Below are positions 7,190 to 7,404 of a stretch of DNA of 7,404 bases, one piece after another. How positions within the stretch are numbered: the first letter of the stretch is position 1; each line of letters begins with the position of its first letter. The DNA is from Gammaproteobacteria bacterium. Lineage in GTDB: Bacteria > Pseudomonadota > Gammaproteobacteria > Arenicellales > Poriferihabitantaceae. Where the stretch lies: contig VXPI01000150.1 in the NCBI GenBank assembly GCA_009839585.1, positions 1 through 7,404 of the forward strand, in the 5' to 3' direction. Under the pieces are notes generated by a model. The model was not told the DNA's origin. It saw only the letters and a list, made by a program, of their open reading frames with translations, and made no database searches. The position numbers and the translations under genes were made by a program.

Positions 7190-7242
7190 GAGAATTCCTC
7201 TCCGCTTTGAGAAAAACTCTTGCGATCTCGACGGGACTTTTG

Positions 7243-7270
7243 CCAACCCTGGTTGGACAGGCTTTTATTT
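7243..7270 (+). terminator. weak rho-independent terminator-like hairpin
   Basis: CCAAC (7243-7247) can pair with GTTGG (7252-7256) around a four-base loop. A T-rich tract, CTTTTATTT (7262-7270), begins five bases after the stem. It lies 54 nt beyond the last stop of the decarboxylase remnant, where a terminator would be expected. The stem is short and the T tract is displaced, so the call is tentative. Confidence 0.3.
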
Positions 7271-7370
7271 GCAGTTCTTGATTCCTGTTGTTTGATCAGG
7301 GTCCATAGTTGACGGCATTATGTATGCGATGGCCAGCCAATAGGGGCAGAAACGCTGATAGTTTGAGGTC

Positions 7371-7404
7371 ATGGCTTTGACAAAAGGTTACTACTACAAC
7401 GTAT
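7371..7404 (+). CDS. possible start of a CDS running off the window
   Basis: An ATG at 7371 opens a frame that stays open to the window edge (MALTKGYYYNV, 11 codons). GAGG at 7365-7368 lies just upstream but only two bases from the ATG, which is too close for a good ribosome binding site. There is too little sequence to identify a product, and the frame may be fortuitous. Confidence 0.25.
   Translation, partial: MALTKGYYYNV

Noticed and set aside
6683..7246. Minus-strand open frame of 187 codons across the decarboxylase remnant.
   Set aside because: The + strand over the same bases carries clear decarboxylase motifs in successive frames; the minus frame is a shadow with no recognisable domain.

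Overview
The window reads as ordinary bacterial chromosome, most likely from a gammaproteobacterium. This rests on three things: the DnaX and YbaB sequences resemble the enterobacterial/pseudomonad proteins closely, including position-for-position DnaX active-site numbering; a small-type SRP RNA lies just upstream of dnaX; and the two genes are ordered dnaX-ybaB. All recognisable genes are on the + strand. No CRISPR array, insertion sequence, tRNA, rRNA or phage gene was seen.

Left part (1-2756): a nitrogen-assimilation operon that continues to the left of the window. It has the last 14 codons of an upstream gene, an FMN-dependent glutamate-synthase-like subunit (MgsC/GlxD type), and a type III glutamine synthetase-like enzyme (GlnT/GmaS type). 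Together these look like the end of a glxBCD-glnT or mgsABC-gmaS cluster. In the mgs/gma version the ligase makes gamma-glutamylmethylamide from methylamine, and the synthase passes the methylamino group to glutamate as N-methylglutamate. In the other version they would serve a GS/GOGAT-like role. The deciding genes (mgdABCD) are not in view.

Middle part (2757-5414): the housekeeping block. The SRP RNA gene ffs lies in a 518-nt stretch without protein genes. It is followed by dnaX (DNA polymerase III tau/gamma clamp-loader subunit) and ybaB (nucleoid-associated protein). The usual third member, recR, does not follow ybaB.

Right part (5415-7404): accessory sequence. A secreted phytochelatin-synthase-like cysteine peptidase/transpeptidase sits where recR is usually found. 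After it comes a degraded C-terminal half of a PLP-dependent group II (aromatic-amino-acid-type) decarboxylase. The remnant has three reading-frame breaks and a likely loss of the catalytic loop. The last 215 nt hold no convincing gene, only a weak terminator-like hairpin and a possible CDS start running off the end.

No wholly new system is evident. The most interesting points are the secreted single-cysteine phytochelatin-synthase homologue in the recR position, the decarboxylase remnant beside it, and the possible methylamine-utilisation genes at the left edge.
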